Source: Adiantum capillus-veneris (taxonomy: Eukaryota; Streptophyta; Polypodiopsida; Polypodiales; Pteridaceae). Taken from it: a stretch of DNA of 64,000 bases. The position numbers were made by a program, and so were the translations under genes. Positions 11,148 to 22,602 of the stretch are shown here, piece after piece (position 1 is the first letter of the stretch; each line of letters begins with the position of its first letter). The stretch covers positions 31,396,969 to 31,460,968 of the forward strand of contig CM043942.1 in assembly GCA_014529385.2 (NCBI GenBank), written 5' to 3'. Below the pieces are notes generated by a model. That model searched no databases. It saw only the letters and a program-made list of their open reading frames with translations, and was not told the origin of the DNA.

Positions 11148-13820
11148 TGGCATGAATTCCACCGCTTCATGGATTACGCTTCTGCTATCACACTAGCAAT
11201 GCTGTCAAGGACACGATAAGTGATGGATTGTTTACAATGATTTTTGGTTGCTGTCAACACCAACAACACTAAGTGGAACCTAAATCTAGGACTTATTTCA
11301 CAAGCAAAGTGCCATATTTAAGTCATTTTTGTAAAGTCACGATCCCATACATTGTAGGTGGGTCAAGATGTGGCTTGTGTTTTTTTTGTTACCTCTCTCA
11401 ATGAGAGCATTATACAGGCAGATTGTTGCATGCTTATAGGATAAGCTAAAAGTCAGGAAAAAGATGCGTCAGAGGACACAGATTGGGTACCCACTCTAGA
11501 AACTTAAGGAAAGTTCCTCAACCCAGCATGCTCTCCTTCTCTCTCTTTCTTATTGCTCTCGAAGAATAATGAAAACTTTCTACCAAACTTTTGATACATG
11601 TTTTGCTCGTGAATCAGCATGAGCCAAGGTGCTCTAACTCTTAACTAGAAAGTGGCCAGGGTGCCACTCCAATTAGTCTTCATCGGTTCGTCAATTGAAC
11701 ACTACTTTGTTATTGACATAAGCACTATGATCCACACAGGCTCAGACCTAGGGTAAGACCCAAATGTTGGTATTCCTTGGGTGATTGTTCTCCAGCTTGA
11801 ACAGACCTTCCTGGTGGAGTCCCTGTCGATGTTAATGGCCAAGCAATACTCTTGCCATTACAGATGTTTTGGGTATTCTGTTCACATTCCATGTTTTTTA
11901 CTGCGAAATCGAGTGCAGTTCCTGATACTCTTAACCTCACATCAGTTGATCTCTACCACGGAGTCTAGAGAGGCATCAAATAGCTGAGACAGCATGGTTG
12001 TCCATAGGAGCTAGGCATTTCACTTGTGTTGATATCCTTCTCTCTCTATAGCACTACGAATGTCTATGGAGGCATGGTTTTGGGATAATCCCAGTGGGTG
12101 TTTACTAAATCATCCCATAGGCATTGAGAATCACAGTTTGATCTATTCCCGTTATACTTTCAAGAAAAGACGTCTGCAATCTACCATGCGGCAGTGAACA
12201 AATTCAACTTTTTAAGTGGATTCCAATCATTCTGTACACGGTTGACTATGTTGGTTAACGCTATCGACTAGTTGAGTAGTTCCTACAAATAGTCTTACCA
12301 AGGGGTTTGACTATGTAGATTTTAAACAAAGGGTTTGGATTGCGAAGGAAACACCTAGGGTTTCCAGTGCAATGTTGTTTGTTTTTCAGGTGGGCGAGGT
12401 GCTCATGTGCATTTGCATACGGGTAAGTGAACATTCAATTCAATCCCCAGGTACGCATCTATTGATTTGGTGTTTTAGTATGCTTTGCTTGATTTCTTTT
12501 TCAAGTCTTATAAATACACTTTAATATTTTCAAGCCATGCCAAGGGCATGTCAGAACAAAGTATTTTGGATTGTAGTGTCCAATATACATTATGATGTTA
12601 TCAACCCACTTGTCAAGTTCGATTTGTCACATGTTGTCACATGGGATACAACATGGTCTAGGAACTCAAGGAGTTTGGTTTAGCCAGTGTGGAGCAATGA
12701 TAATGAGGGTCCCTCTCACTCACGTCGTAGAGTGTTTGCAGCTACCTCCACACACAAGTACATCTCACACTTGATGGATGTCACTTTTCCTGACATCCTT
12801 ATTTGAGACATATTCCACATGTGGCGAATATGAGTCTCTAGGACTAACAATGGCGCCTAATTCCTAATGATGTGTCACCATAAAGTCCCTACGTGCTGGT
12901 AGCATCCGTTTATTAGACCATTTGGAGCACACCGTATCAGGAACAATTTCAGTGGCCAGAAAATGTCGGGTACTAAGTACAGCCTTGTTGCGATTACAAG
13001 TGCTGTGAAACCACCTTAACGGAGGGTCGTTTCTACATATAGCTAAGTATGCTACGTTCATGAGAATGTCTCATGGTTGGTACCTAGGTGTAACTGAGCT
13101 TTCACATTATGTTATGGTCCAACTCTTGTTGCAAGGCTTTCACGTACATGCCGTGGAAAGTCTCGTCATGAAATTGCAGTTCGGATTTTTTTGTGTTAAA
13201 TGCATGCACACTAGGTGTTATGGGTCCTAGTGTTTAACACACATTTGTTCGTGGAGGCATGCAAATTCATGGACTTTATTGTTTCTGCAATTTTTGCACT
13301 TCAAGTGTAACTTTTCTAGCAGATTTATTATGAGTTTGCACCCTACCACACAAGGTAATGGCTCAGGCTGGGTGTCTCTGGGTGGTTGGATAGTCTAAAC
13401 TCTATGCGCTTATTCCACTCTAACCCACTTTCAACCTCGTTGGTAGTCTCCATTCCATATCGAGCATATGGTTGGATACTCAATGGTTGAGTCATAGTTT
13501 ATCGCCAGTCGTGGAAGAGTGTCTGTAAGTGGTTGGGGAAAAGCACCTCACTCTTACAGCTGTTATTCATCCCACGTTGGATGGCAGCTTACAAGTATTC
13601 TTTCTAGTGCTAAAGGATTTGCTAAGCACATACGTAAGCACAAAGCATTCTGAATGGGCGATTCTCTCCCTATTCTAGAATTTTCTTAGGTTAGGTTTCA
13701 ACTTTGAACACCTGTTGTGGTGGGGTTGAATACCGTTTCAATAGTTTCACAAGTTAAGGACTTAGTAGGTGTGCTGACAAAGTATGTTGGCATGTAACCT
13801 TCATTAGGGGTGAACATATA
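11148..13820. other. Long stretch without a recognised gene
   Basis: About 2.7 kb with only short, unsupported frames. The left end should be the continuation of the older LTR interrupted by copia copy 1. A pyrimidine-rich patch lies near 11530-11570. The right end may be decayed pol sequence of the gypsy fragment at 14090, but I could not identify domains. Confidence 0.3.
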
Positions 13821-14089
13821 GTTTTGTGTGTTCCAAAATGTTTAGAGGTCTGACACGAGGACTCTCCCTATTCTATCCTTCAGTAGCTATGAGCTTTTCA
13901 AGATACTCAAGCGAGTTGGAAATCTGGCTCACAACTTCATGGAAAGTTGCACCAAGGTTTTCTTGTATTTTTCCAGTATCTTCAGAAAGTCTAAAAACTG
14001 GTTATGTCTTTAGACACCTCTTAGTTGTGGTTACTCCTTTAAAGTACTCAAGTGAGTTATAAATTGAGTTACCATTTAGATACAAGTGG

Positions 14090-14283
14090 TTGCAAAAGGA
14101 CAACAATGTTGAAAATCAAGATGTTGCTCTTGGTTCCATTGAACCTCCTCACTGCACCAAGTATCGGTCATATGGACAATTGGCCCGCGTAGGGAATTCC
14201 AATAAGGAAAACATCAGTTTTCTTACGAAGATACCACCAATTGTGTTTTCGAGGACAAAAACACTTCTCCAAGGGGGGAGTAA
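14090..14283 (+). pseudogene. Gypsy pol C-terminal end and polypurine tract
   Basis: The frame just upstream of 14283 reads ENISFLTKIPP then VFEDKNTSPRGE followed by a stop. This resembles the C-terminal end of Ty3/gypsy polyproteins, which often overlap the polypurine tract. The tract AAGGGGGGAG is at 14271-14280 and TGTCAGGCCAAGGG (a plausible 3' LTR start) is at 14284. The upstream frame 13826-14062 may be more of the same pol, but no integrase residues were recognisable. The LTR length is unknown. Confidence 0.4.
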
Positions 14284-14392
14284 TGTCAGGCCAAGGGTCA
14301 GGGGACATGCGGTCAAGGGGTGCCATAACGGACGGCTAGGAGCTATTTATGGCACGGTTGGCTGGAGAGTTGCATGGTCTAGTCCCCTCTAT

Positions 14393-14465
14393 TCTCACAT
14401 GAGGGCACCACATTTGGCATGCATATCAAGCAAAGCATTGCAATGCACAACCTGTTTCTCCTAAA
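14393..14465 (-). pseudogene. Short inverted PPR fragment
   Basis: On the minus strand this reads EKQVVHCNALLDMHAKCGALM. It is about 73 bp and closely matches the plus-strand PPR segment at 4345-4420 (EKQVVLGNALLDMYAKCGAL). It lies in inverted orientation between two gypsy remnants and is probably carried or stranded by transposon activity. Confidence 0.6.
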
Positions 14466-14572
14466 AAGGTCCGGGCCATGAGATATAGAGGCCTATTACA
14501 ACCAAAAGCCCCCAAGACCGCAACCTGCATCGTTTGGAGGTGCTGAGAGTAACCACTACTTAGACTTCTTAA

Positions 14573-14711
14573 TACTCCCCTTGTAAATAACCAGAAGGTT
14601 CCGGACCATGAGTGAAACAACACTTCTCAAACATTTAATACTCCCCCCGCAAATAACCACAAGGGTCCGGGCCATGAGTATGAACAAGCATTCTCAAACA
14701 TCATTTTTCAG
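14573..14711. repeat. Two-unit tandem repeat near a gypsy end
   Basis: A 66 bp unit starting TACTCCCC at 14573 repeats at 14639 as a 73 bp version. Both carry AAATAACCA, a CCGGRCCATGAG core and ACTTCTCAAACAT or a close variant. A third CCGGGCCATGAG core lies at about 14474. On the minus strand each unit ends in a purine run (GGGGGGAGTA), resembling a duplicated pol-end/polypurine junction of a gypsy element. Confidence 0.55.
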
Positions 14712-14892
14712 TACTCCACTCGAGAGTAAAATCGCCAATCATTGAAACCAGTATTAAAACCAGAGTCATACAATTCAAATCAGCACCAAGACATGTTTAA
14801 AATAGATACCATCCATTTTAAGAAATTTTCAAATTATACTCTCTCAAACAGATAGACTTCAAAAGTATCTAACTATAAAACAACTAGAGAGT

Positions 14893-16275
14893 TCATTCAG
14901 GGTTTTTCTCGGACAATCTAACTTTGAGGACAACTGGCTTGCCCTCTGCATCATGGTGATGGTTCATGAACTTGGAGAGTCGCATCATTCTTGTCATGCC
15001 AAGGCATGCCCAAGAGAACGTCGCAACAATTGCCCAACTTCATGATGTGAAATCGGCTTTTCCTTGATATCCTTGAATGGTCACTTGAAGAGCACCAATG
15101 AGAGGTACTGCTTTCTGGGTTTGATCGGTGGTTAATTGGGCTTTGATTTCACCATCACCCTGTGACCCTGTGGATCATAATCAAAGTCCATCTGCTTTAG
15201 GAATTTGGGATGGATGAAGTTTTCGGTAGCTCTTAGGTCCAAGAAAATTAGGGCTTTCATGCCGTTGACTTTGCCATATGTTCGACACAATTCACTTTTG
15301 TACTTTCAAGGCGCATGCTATAGATGGCAGGTACTAATCCAACGGTCGATTTAGCTCGTTTGGCTGGAGATGGTCCTGGGTTTCTCTCGATCGTCGGTGC
15401 GGACGTCAGCTCCACTGGTCTGTCAATGCGTTGGAGACAAACAAAATAGTTTATGTCCTATTTGAAAGCATCCAAAACATCGGCCTTCTTGTATAAGGTA
15501 TCTCGATGTTGAGGTGTCAAACGAGGCCTTTGAGGTTGGGTTTCACGAGACTCCCAAAAAGTTATTCGTTGTTGCCGAAAGTTCTTGTTAGTGATCGGAG
15601 GTTATTCTGTGTGGTAAACTCCAATTTTGCTTTCATCAGTTTGTAGCCGACCGCGGCATGGTCCATAAGTTCTAGCATGGTTGAGGCTTGCTTCGAGAGA
15701 CAGTACTCCTGTAATGGTGATGGTAGTCCAATGGTGTATCGCTCGCACTGAGCCTCCAAGGGAACGAACCTAAAGAAGGATACCAAAAGGTATACGTCGA
15801 GAAACCTTTGGTTATAGTTGTCCATTGGTCTCTATGGCAAGCATTTTGAAATTGCTCCATTCTACCAAGATCCGGACTTCAAACAAAGAAGTCATATAAC
15901 TGCTTGCAAATACTATCTTGAAAGCTTGCCATTGAAAGCTTGCCAAGTCCTTGGAGCATGCACTTGTGTCGCGATTGAACTCCACCATTGCATAGCATTA
16001 TCTTTAAGAAATCCTTTAAGAAGTCCAGCTACTCGATAAATCTTGGATTCTTCTGTATAGTTCCCCAAAGCATAGATGTTGTCAAATTGTTGTAGGAACT
16101 GCAATGCTTTCTTCCGATCTTTTACTCCAAAAAAGTGAAAAATTTGATTGTTGTGCCACCATCCTTGAAATCTTTCGGTTGGTTAGGTGGGTATCCCGGG
16201 TACGGATAATAAGGATATCCATATGGGCTCCAACTGTTGTAGCCTGGTGGCGGTGGTGGTGAGGGCGGTTGCACA
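14893..16275 (-). pseudogene. Ty3/gypsy gag-protease remnant
   Basis: Minus-strand frames give a gag with a Pro/Tyr-rich N-terminus (PPSPPPPGYNSW), then FLQQFDNIYALGNYTEESK, GFLKDNAMQWW and TWQAFNGKL (15913-16104). Another frame continues as MDNYNQRFLDVYL and QASTMLELMDHA (15562-15825). Protease pieces follow: ALIFLDLRATENFI (about 15215-15260, where the usual DSGA has become DLRA) and LGNCCDVLLGMPWH (about 14985-15030). RT and integrase are missing to the left, so the pol gene is deleted. Several frameshifts are present. The fragment sits between PPR remnants on both sides. Confidence 0.75.
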
Positions 16276-16284
16276 TGATCAGGG

Positions 16285-17100
16285 TCAGATGGCTAATAGA
16301 ATACACAATGAGCTCCACAATAGTGGGTTACTTAAGAGATGCACATATTTTAGGAGTTGCACATTGGTGAATGTGTATGCCAAATGTTGTACCCTTGCCC
16401 GAGGTGTTCATTCCATGCACAAAAAATCCTGATGAGAATCCTCTCTAGGATGTCATCACTTGGAGTTGTGCTTATTGCAACATGGTTGTGGGAAGGAGGT
16501 TCTGGGCTGTTTTTACCAACCGTGAAGGGAAGGAGAAATATGTATGCCAAATCTGGTGCCCGTATGAAAGCATAACTGGGCATAACTCTCTTGATGAGCT
16601 TTATAAGTAAATTGTCATCTCTTGGAGTGTGTTAATTGAAGCATATGCCAACATGGCTGTGGCAGGCAAGCTATGAGCTATCACAAGATGCGACGAGAAG
16701 ATTTCTCACCAGACAAAGTATCTTGGAGTGCGTTTATGGGAGATATTCTTAGAAATGGCTAGTCAAGGATGAGTTGATTGCAAAATATGTACAACATGGT
16801 TGTGTAGTAGGATGTGATTCCTCTCAATGTTTTTGTTTGCTGGAAATGCCCAACATGTTTGTGGCAAGGAAGGAAAGTGCTATGCTCACCATACCGAAAG
16901 TGTTGGCTCTCTCCACTGGTTGTTGTGGGGATTTTTGGTGAAAAATGTTGTGCATTGGAGTGCTTTGGTCAATATGTATGCCAATGTCGTGCTGCTGTGA
17001 AAGGATGAAAAGTTCTTGATGGGTATCCTCCCTAAAATGTTGTTGCTGGGAATGGGTTGATTACAGGTTATACCCAACATGGCAGGACATATCACTGGCT
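16285..17100 (+). pseudogene. Degenerate PPR fragment, second array
   Basis: The sequence from 16290 (ATAGAATACACAATGAGC) is a close relative of the PPR array at 3570. Bases 16290-16400 match 3570-3670 and then jump to the equivalent of 4205-4530, so an internal block is missing relative to the first array. Recognisable pieces are RIHNELHNSGLL, LVNVYAKCCTL, and AYANMAVAGKL-type sequence. No intact frame. It is a duplicate of, or recombination product from, the same PPR pseudogene. Confidence 0.65.
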
Positions 17101-17830
17101 AGTTATTTCACCCAATCCCGTGGTGAACAGGTCGTTGGGTGGGTTATAGACTATTGACCTTATACAATGCAAACGGTACACAAGTCGTTGTTGCAAGCTT
17201 GCTATGATACAGAGTTATTGTTTTACTCTCAACGTTTTAGTCGTTATGAAAAATGACGAAGCTTTGTTGCAACATAGCATTGTGCTTGGCTTGGCACAAA
17301 TACTCACAACACATTTTGTTCTGACTTTTATTTTAACTGTAAAACGTTCAAAGTTAGGAAAATGTTTTAGACATCCTACTTAAATTTCAGACTTTCTTAA
17401 TGTTAATATGTTTTATTGTAGCCAATATATAAAGAAGCGTGGACACAACTCCTGTACATTTACATACACGAGTTATGTGAGTGTACGGTGAGTAAGAACT
17501 ACTACATTCTACTCTTGATCGTTGAGAACGCAGTGAAATGAACACACTGAACATTGCACGTTGCTGTGGGAATGGCACGTTCCCTCGTATTATAAAAATT
17601 GGGGAGGACTGTGCAAACTCCCCCATGCAAGGAGACTTGCATATTTTCTTTTTTTCTTCTAAACATAAAAAAGGAACAACATCTAAAAGTGAATCCATAT
17701 CATCACTTTATATATTAACAACCCTTCGTATGGTTCTTTTGCGAGGTACACGGCTCAAAACTGGGGCATCACGATCGTAACGTACTAGAGACGGTACTAA
17801 TTAAGGAACAAGAAAACTTGCTTTGGTGAA

Positions 17831-17833
<3 letters not shown>

Positions 17834-17877
<44 letters not shown>
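17834..17877. repeat. (CT)n microsatellite
   Basis: Uninterrupted dinucleotide tract of about 44 bp. Confidence 0.95.
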
Positions 17878-17882
<5 letters not shown>

Positions 17883-18098
17883 TCTTTTCTAGGGATATAT
17901 ACTCTTATTGAATCTTCAAACACTTATACAATTAACGAGAATGCACACAATAGAGAGAGATTAAATCAAAGAATTAATACAATTTAAAGCTAAGAACATA
18001 TTTAAACATATCAAAATTGAGACATGAAGATCATGACGTTGTAAACATAGGACCATGTCAACTTAAGATGATAAGATTTGTGGAAAACAAAGCACAAG

Positions 18099-18111
18099 CT
18101 CTCTCTCTCTC

Positions 18112-18157
<46 letters not shown>

Positions 18158-18165
18158 CCCCCCCC
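18099..18165. repeat. (CT)n microsatellite with poly-C end
   Basis: About 55 bp of CT with one interruption, followed by about 11 C. Confidence 0.95.
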
Positions 18166-18481
18166 AAAGCTCTTCTCTTCTAAGGTCTTGTTTTCTCTTA
18201 CCCTCAATTCAATACAAATGTGGCTAATGAAGCACTCTAGTTCATTTTTTTTTTTGGACTGAATGGATCCCCCGGCTGATTAGATGAAGGAAAAGCCGTG
18301 TTGAAGTAGGGTAAAGGGGCCAGTAAGGGTCCGGGTACCAGTAGTGGGACAGATGTTGGGTACAAGGAAAGGCCAAAAAAAGTTCCTATTAAAACCAAAA
18401 TGGGAACACTTTTACAACGTGGCCTTCTGCTTTTATTATAAGCAGCAAAGGAATAAGAAAAGTTTTGGGCCACCACTGACT

Positions 18482-18601
18482 TCACGCTCCACCGAGCGTC
18501 ATAATCCTCCACAACTCCCCAGGACTCATGAAGACCCATGCCGAATCCAGAGAGGCGCCCACCTTCATCGTATCCACCACTGTGCCTTCATAAGCCACAA
18601 C
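18482..18601 (-). CDS. Possible terminal coding exon, family unknown
   Basis: The minus strand has a good acceptor-like boundary (GCTTATTTTGCAG ending at 18602) followed by 39 codons and a TGA at 18482-18484. The product begins VVAYEGTVVDTMKVG and ends FMSPGELWRIMTLGGA. The residue mix and clean splice boundary look coding, but I do not recognise the protein. The segment at 18925-19091 could be an upstream exon of the same gene or an unrelated relic. Partial gene or pseudogene cannot be told apart here. Confidence 0.3.
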   Translation of the reverse strand, partial: VVAYEGTVVDTMKVGASLDSAWVFMSPGELWRIMTLGGA

Positions 18602-18924
18602 CTGCAAAATAAGCACTCTGTCAGCATTAACCACAAATGCAAATCGGCCACCCCAGTTAAAATTATAACATCTCAATTACGTACAAAGAGCAAGCAATCT
18701 CAGGAACAAGCAAACACAGCCAATCAGAAGCATCCAAATCAGAAAAGTCAATAACCACATCCTCTCTTTAAGAACCCCAGCCCTCTCTTGAACAATCCCC
18801 TTTCACTACCACCTCACAGAGCAGTCTCGCCCTTCTTTATCCCAAACCTGCAAACCATCTATAAAAACCTCCTATGTATGACGCACCTGCAACCATGTGA
18901 ACAACTTGCACAAGCTGAAAACAT

Positions 18925-19091
18925 TAGAAACCCTGCTTAAACTGCACCAGCAAGTCTCCACTTGTAGTCTTATTCCACGAATCCACGACAAGCTTACAAG
19001 GTGGCTTTGCAACAGGTAATTGAAGCCATGTATCACTAGAAGTATGACTAGTTATGAGGCTCTGCCAACATTTTGCTACTAGACATAGATT
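18925..19091 (-). CDS. Possible internal coding segment, family unknown
   Basis: Open minus-strand frame of 54 codons with protein-like composition: SHTSSDTWLQLPVAKPPC, then KLVVDSWNKTTSGDLLVQF. It is closed by a TAA at 18925 just after a possible donor. It lies about 320 bp upstream (in minus orientation) of the exon-like segment at 18482-18601. No start codon or other exon was located. Unrecognised. Confidence 0.22.
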
Positions 19092-19717
19092 TTAAGGTGA
19101 TTTTATGAGAATGGAATGACTTAAGGGAGCAAGAACAGGTGACTATACTCATCAGATCCAAGATTTCGCAATGTTAAGGAGCTCCCATTAATATGCAGGA
19201 TGTGCCATGTCCTTGTACGGTCATTTTAATCTTGCAAATCAATCCTTGTATGTTCAGTTAAAATAGGACAACTTAATTAGATAAGGTAGACGAAGAAACA
19301 TGCTGGCAAGCGTAGATGTCACATTTGATCCTTGTTAAATGTATGTCATTAAGACTCCCGTATGCCTGGTCTTTTTCATCTTACAAGAAGTGTTTGAGCA
19401 CTTGAAGTGCACAGAGAAGTACCCCTTTTGTAAAATCCTATTGGCACAAGCATGCCCATGGACAGAAATCTTGAGCATTGTACACTGCTGACTTTGCTAA
19501 TTTTTACATGAAAACAGGTTTCCTAGATGAAGATACATACCGATACAATCTGCAAAAGCACTCATGACTGGCACTTAATTCTTCTACCTGCTGTTGATTT
19601 TTTGAATTGTTGTAATGAAGCCTGAATCCTATATATCTGAGGAATCAACAAGTCCTGTATATGCCACAACTCCCCTAACAAGGTGGCTTTGCAATAGGTA
19701 ATGAAGCAAAACTATTC
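19092..19717. other. Intergenic
   Basis: No gene seen. The phrase AAGGTGGCTTTGCAA near 19679 also occurs near 18998, a short direct repeat of unknown meaning. Confidence 0.4.
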
Positions 19718-20065
19718 ATGGCTGCTCCCGCACTTTGCGAATGCAAGGCATGTCTAATAGAGCGACATCCAACACTTGAAGGCTTTCTTTGTACATCACT
19801 CTTGCTTCACAAGAATGGAGGCCGTGTTTGCTGCTGTGGGCGGGTACACGTAATGCCCGTTTTTATGTGCAACCTACCACGCAAGAAAGGTCGATTCGTT
19901 TCCCCCAAGGCTGCAACTTCATCCACTCCGAAGCCAGCTCCAACTCCAACTCCGACACCAAACAGTCCAGCAATAAATCCTTCAAACTCGGCCCCCAAGC
20001 GCAAGTTCTCATTAAAGGAGTACGCTCATCTTCTCCAAGACACTCCCGAGGAGCACAACCTCTAA
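19718..20065 (+). CDS. Small Cys- and Pro-rich ORF, unknown
   Basis: ATG-started ORF of 115 codons. The N-terminal half is Cys-rich (ALCECKACLIERH, then GRVCCCGRVH), followed by a Pro/Thr linker (PKPAPTPTPTPN) and a charged end (KRKFSLKEYAHLL). It could be a 5' exon of the adjacent pogo-type element: a donor-like ATATGTAAGT lies at about 20075 and an acceptor-like AATATACAG at about 20167, just before the transposase ATG. No family assigned. Confidence 0.3.
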   Translation: MAAPALCECKACLIERHPTLEGFLCTSLLLHKNGGRVCCCGRVHVMPVFMCNLPRKKGRFVSPKAATSSTPKPAPTPTPTPNSPAINPSNSAPKRKFSLKEYAHLLQDTPEEHNL

Positions 20066-20174
20066 CTGACCTCATATGTAAGTTTCTTGGTTCATGTATC
20101 ATGCATCATATGTAAGTCTTTCACCTCATTATCATGTATTGACTCCCTATCAGCCTTCAATATACAGGAGCACT

Positions 20175-22602
20175 ATGGCAAGGAGAAAGCAAACCATACC
20201 TGGTCGATCAATACACACAAACACATCAAGCAAGGATTTAAGATCTGCATCGCACAAGACAAACCCTTTAGCAGAACTGGACAGAAATACAGAGAAGAGA
20301 GTGGCCGAGCCAAACCCTAAAGCTGATTCACGAAAGCGCAAATCAGCGAAAACACCTCCTCTTGCTGTCATGGCTAGACCTACATTCCCCAAGCCAAAGC
20401 AGTCAACACAACCAGGAGTGCCTGTCGAAAGGTCTACAAAACTAGCTTCTGGAGACAACCAAGAGTCTCCGAACACGCCGGCAAGGAGTAAAAAGCAGTC
20501 AACACAACCAGGAGTGCCTGTCGAAAGGTCTACAAATCTAGCTTCTGAAGACAACCAAGAGTCTTCGAACACGCCGGCAAGGAGTAAAAAGCGCACACAA
20601 TTTCAATGGACCGAAGAAGACATGGCAAGAGCACTTGAAGCAAGAGAGAATGGCATGTCCTTACACAAATGCTCATTGCAGTTTGGCATCAACAGAACTG
20701 CCATTTCAAACTGGGAGGAAGGAAGAACTCAAAGTAAGAAGCGAGGTCCGCCAACGTAGCTGTCGGAGGACGAAGAGAAAGCTCTACTTCAATGGATTTA
20801 CATGAAGGGCGAAGTTGGACATGGCGTATCAGTTATGGATGTGAGACTCAAAGTGGCAGAAATCTGTCAAACAAGGCACACATTGTTCTCAAATGGTATC
20901 CCAGGAAAGAGTTGGTGGGATAGCTTTCAGAGGTGACATCCTTCCCTAGTCTTCAGAGTAGCAGAGGGCCTGGACCAATCAAGAACCGCACGATTTTGCC
21001 CAGAAATAGTAAAGTCTCTCCATGACAATTAAAAAAAACTCTACAATGAGCATAACTACCCACCCACCAACATATGGAATGCGGACGAAATAGGATTTCA
21101 AGGCTCCAGAGACAGGGGGATGAAGGTCCTGGCAAAGAAAGGTGTAAAATCTGTCTACGCAATCACATGTGACTCTAGAGAATGGATGACTGTATTGTGC
21201 TGTGTAAATGCTGCCGGACAGTCCATTCCAGCATACTACATGCAACCCCATAACAAGCAATCACATTCAACATTGTGAAGAAGGAGTGGCAATGGAAATG
21301 CAAAAGAAGGCTTGGATGACGGAAGAACTCTTCAAAGCATGGCTTCAACATTTTGATAATGCAATCACTAAAAGCATAGGAAAGGACAACAGACATCTAT
21401 TAATACTTGATGGTTATGGCAGCCATGTATCACTAGAGGTTGTTGAACAAGCACAAGCAGCAGGAATTGACATAATGACATTACCAGCACATACTTCACA
21501 CAAATTACAACCCTTGGACGTTTCTGTATTCAAGTCATTAAAGGTTCAGTTTCGCAAAGAGAGAGACATATGGCAGCAAAGAACAACCTCACGACAAGCT
21601 TCAAAAGCGGAATTGGCAAGTATTGTGGCAAAGGCTATCAAAACCTCTTTCACAGAATCAAACATCAAGGAAGCTTCGAGACGACCGGCATCTGGCCATT
21701 TAATCCATCTGCAGTAGATTTCAAAGGTATGCCATGTAACCACATTAGCCTAATCGACAATTCAGAGCAAGTCATTGAAGAGGAGGTTTCTCAAGTGCCA
21801 ACTACACCACTACAAGATCAGATAGAGGATGAGGCCATTATGGCTTTGAATGACATGGCAACACAATTTGAAGAAAGCATGTTTGCTGCACAAGTAGATG
21901 TCAAACATCAATTAAGTTTCACTCAGCTCTTAGAGCAAGAAGACATCATGGAACTTGGGGAACCATCAGGCAAGCATCACACGACTTCACATGCAGCTAA
22001 CCAGCAAAACAAAAGTTTTCATCATCAAAATGCCTCCACTTCAACACCCAGTCTAGCTTTAAATCAACCACTTGTTGATGAGAACATCCCACCCTCTTCT
22101 TCAACTCAAAACAAAGCGATCGAAGATCAGAATCGCATAATAAATCTTCTTCAAGTCCCTGCAACAGAGATGTGCATCAGGCAGGTTCATCGCAAGGCAT
22201 TTGTTGACTACACCAATAGCTTGATTCTCACTTCAGACCAATATATTGAAAGCATGAAGGCCAAAACAGCAAAGAAAGATGAACTTGCTAAAGCAAAGGA
22301 AGATAAAAAGTTAGAAAAAGAGAAGAAAAAGCAGCAAACACAAGCAGATAGGGATGTTGCTCGGCAAAGGAGAACAGAGGCACAACACGCACGGCTTTCA
22401 AGAAGGGCTTGGGAGGTTCAACAACAACAGTTTGAGCAGCAATTATGGTCAATCTTATGGGAAGCTGGCTCTACCCGAGGTTTACTTCTACGACCATTGC
22501 ATGTGGACCAACCATATCATGCTTTTGCACGACGACATCGATTGGAGAAGATTAGACAATCAAGACAGCAACAACAAATTTTGTGCCGACCACCACACTA
22601 GC
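20175..22602 (+). pseudogene. pogo/Tigger-type DNA transposase, broken
   Basis: The protein starts at ATG 20175 (MARRKQTIPGR). It has a CENP-B/psq helix-turn-helix (FQWTEEDMARAL, FGINRTAISNWEEGR, about residues 145-190), then LSEDEEKALLQWI. The DDE_1 core follows with IWNADEIGF (first Asp, about 21082), LLILDGYGSH (second, about 21400) and LQPLDVSVFKSL (third, about 21510). After that come FETTGIWPFNP and a Lys/Glu/Gln coiled coil (22250-22450). In-frame stops at 20757, 20934 and 21030, a frameshift near 21265 and another near 21672 kill it. The three Asp residues survive. Terminal inverted repeats were not found by eye. Confidence 0.88.
20398..20589 (+). repeat. 96 bp tandem duplication in the transposase N-terminus
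   Basis: Unit 20398-20493 repeats at 20494-20589 with three substitutions. It keeps frame and encodes two copies of a 32-residue Ser/Thr/Pro/Gln-rich linker (QPGVPVERST, NQESPNTPARSKK) before the DNA-binding domain. Confidence 0.95.

Larger units (their letters stand above)
17101..18481. other. Intergenic with two CT tracts
   Basis: No gene recognised. Frames at 17387-17780 lack family features. (CT)n lies at 17834-17877 and 18099-18165, the second ending in a run of about 11 C. The 18237-18539 minus frame is likely non-coding sequence next to the exon-like segment at 18482. Confidence 0.45.

Noticed and set aside
14639-14711. Possible CRISPR-like or clustered repeat array
   Set aside because: Only two or three units, degenerate, no uniform spacers; a plant nuclear context makes it a retroelement end duplication.
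20087-20174. Transposase start at 20094
   Set aside because: The ATG at 20175 starts a better N-terminus (MARRKQ) and lies just after an acceptor-like site, so the upstream part may be intron.
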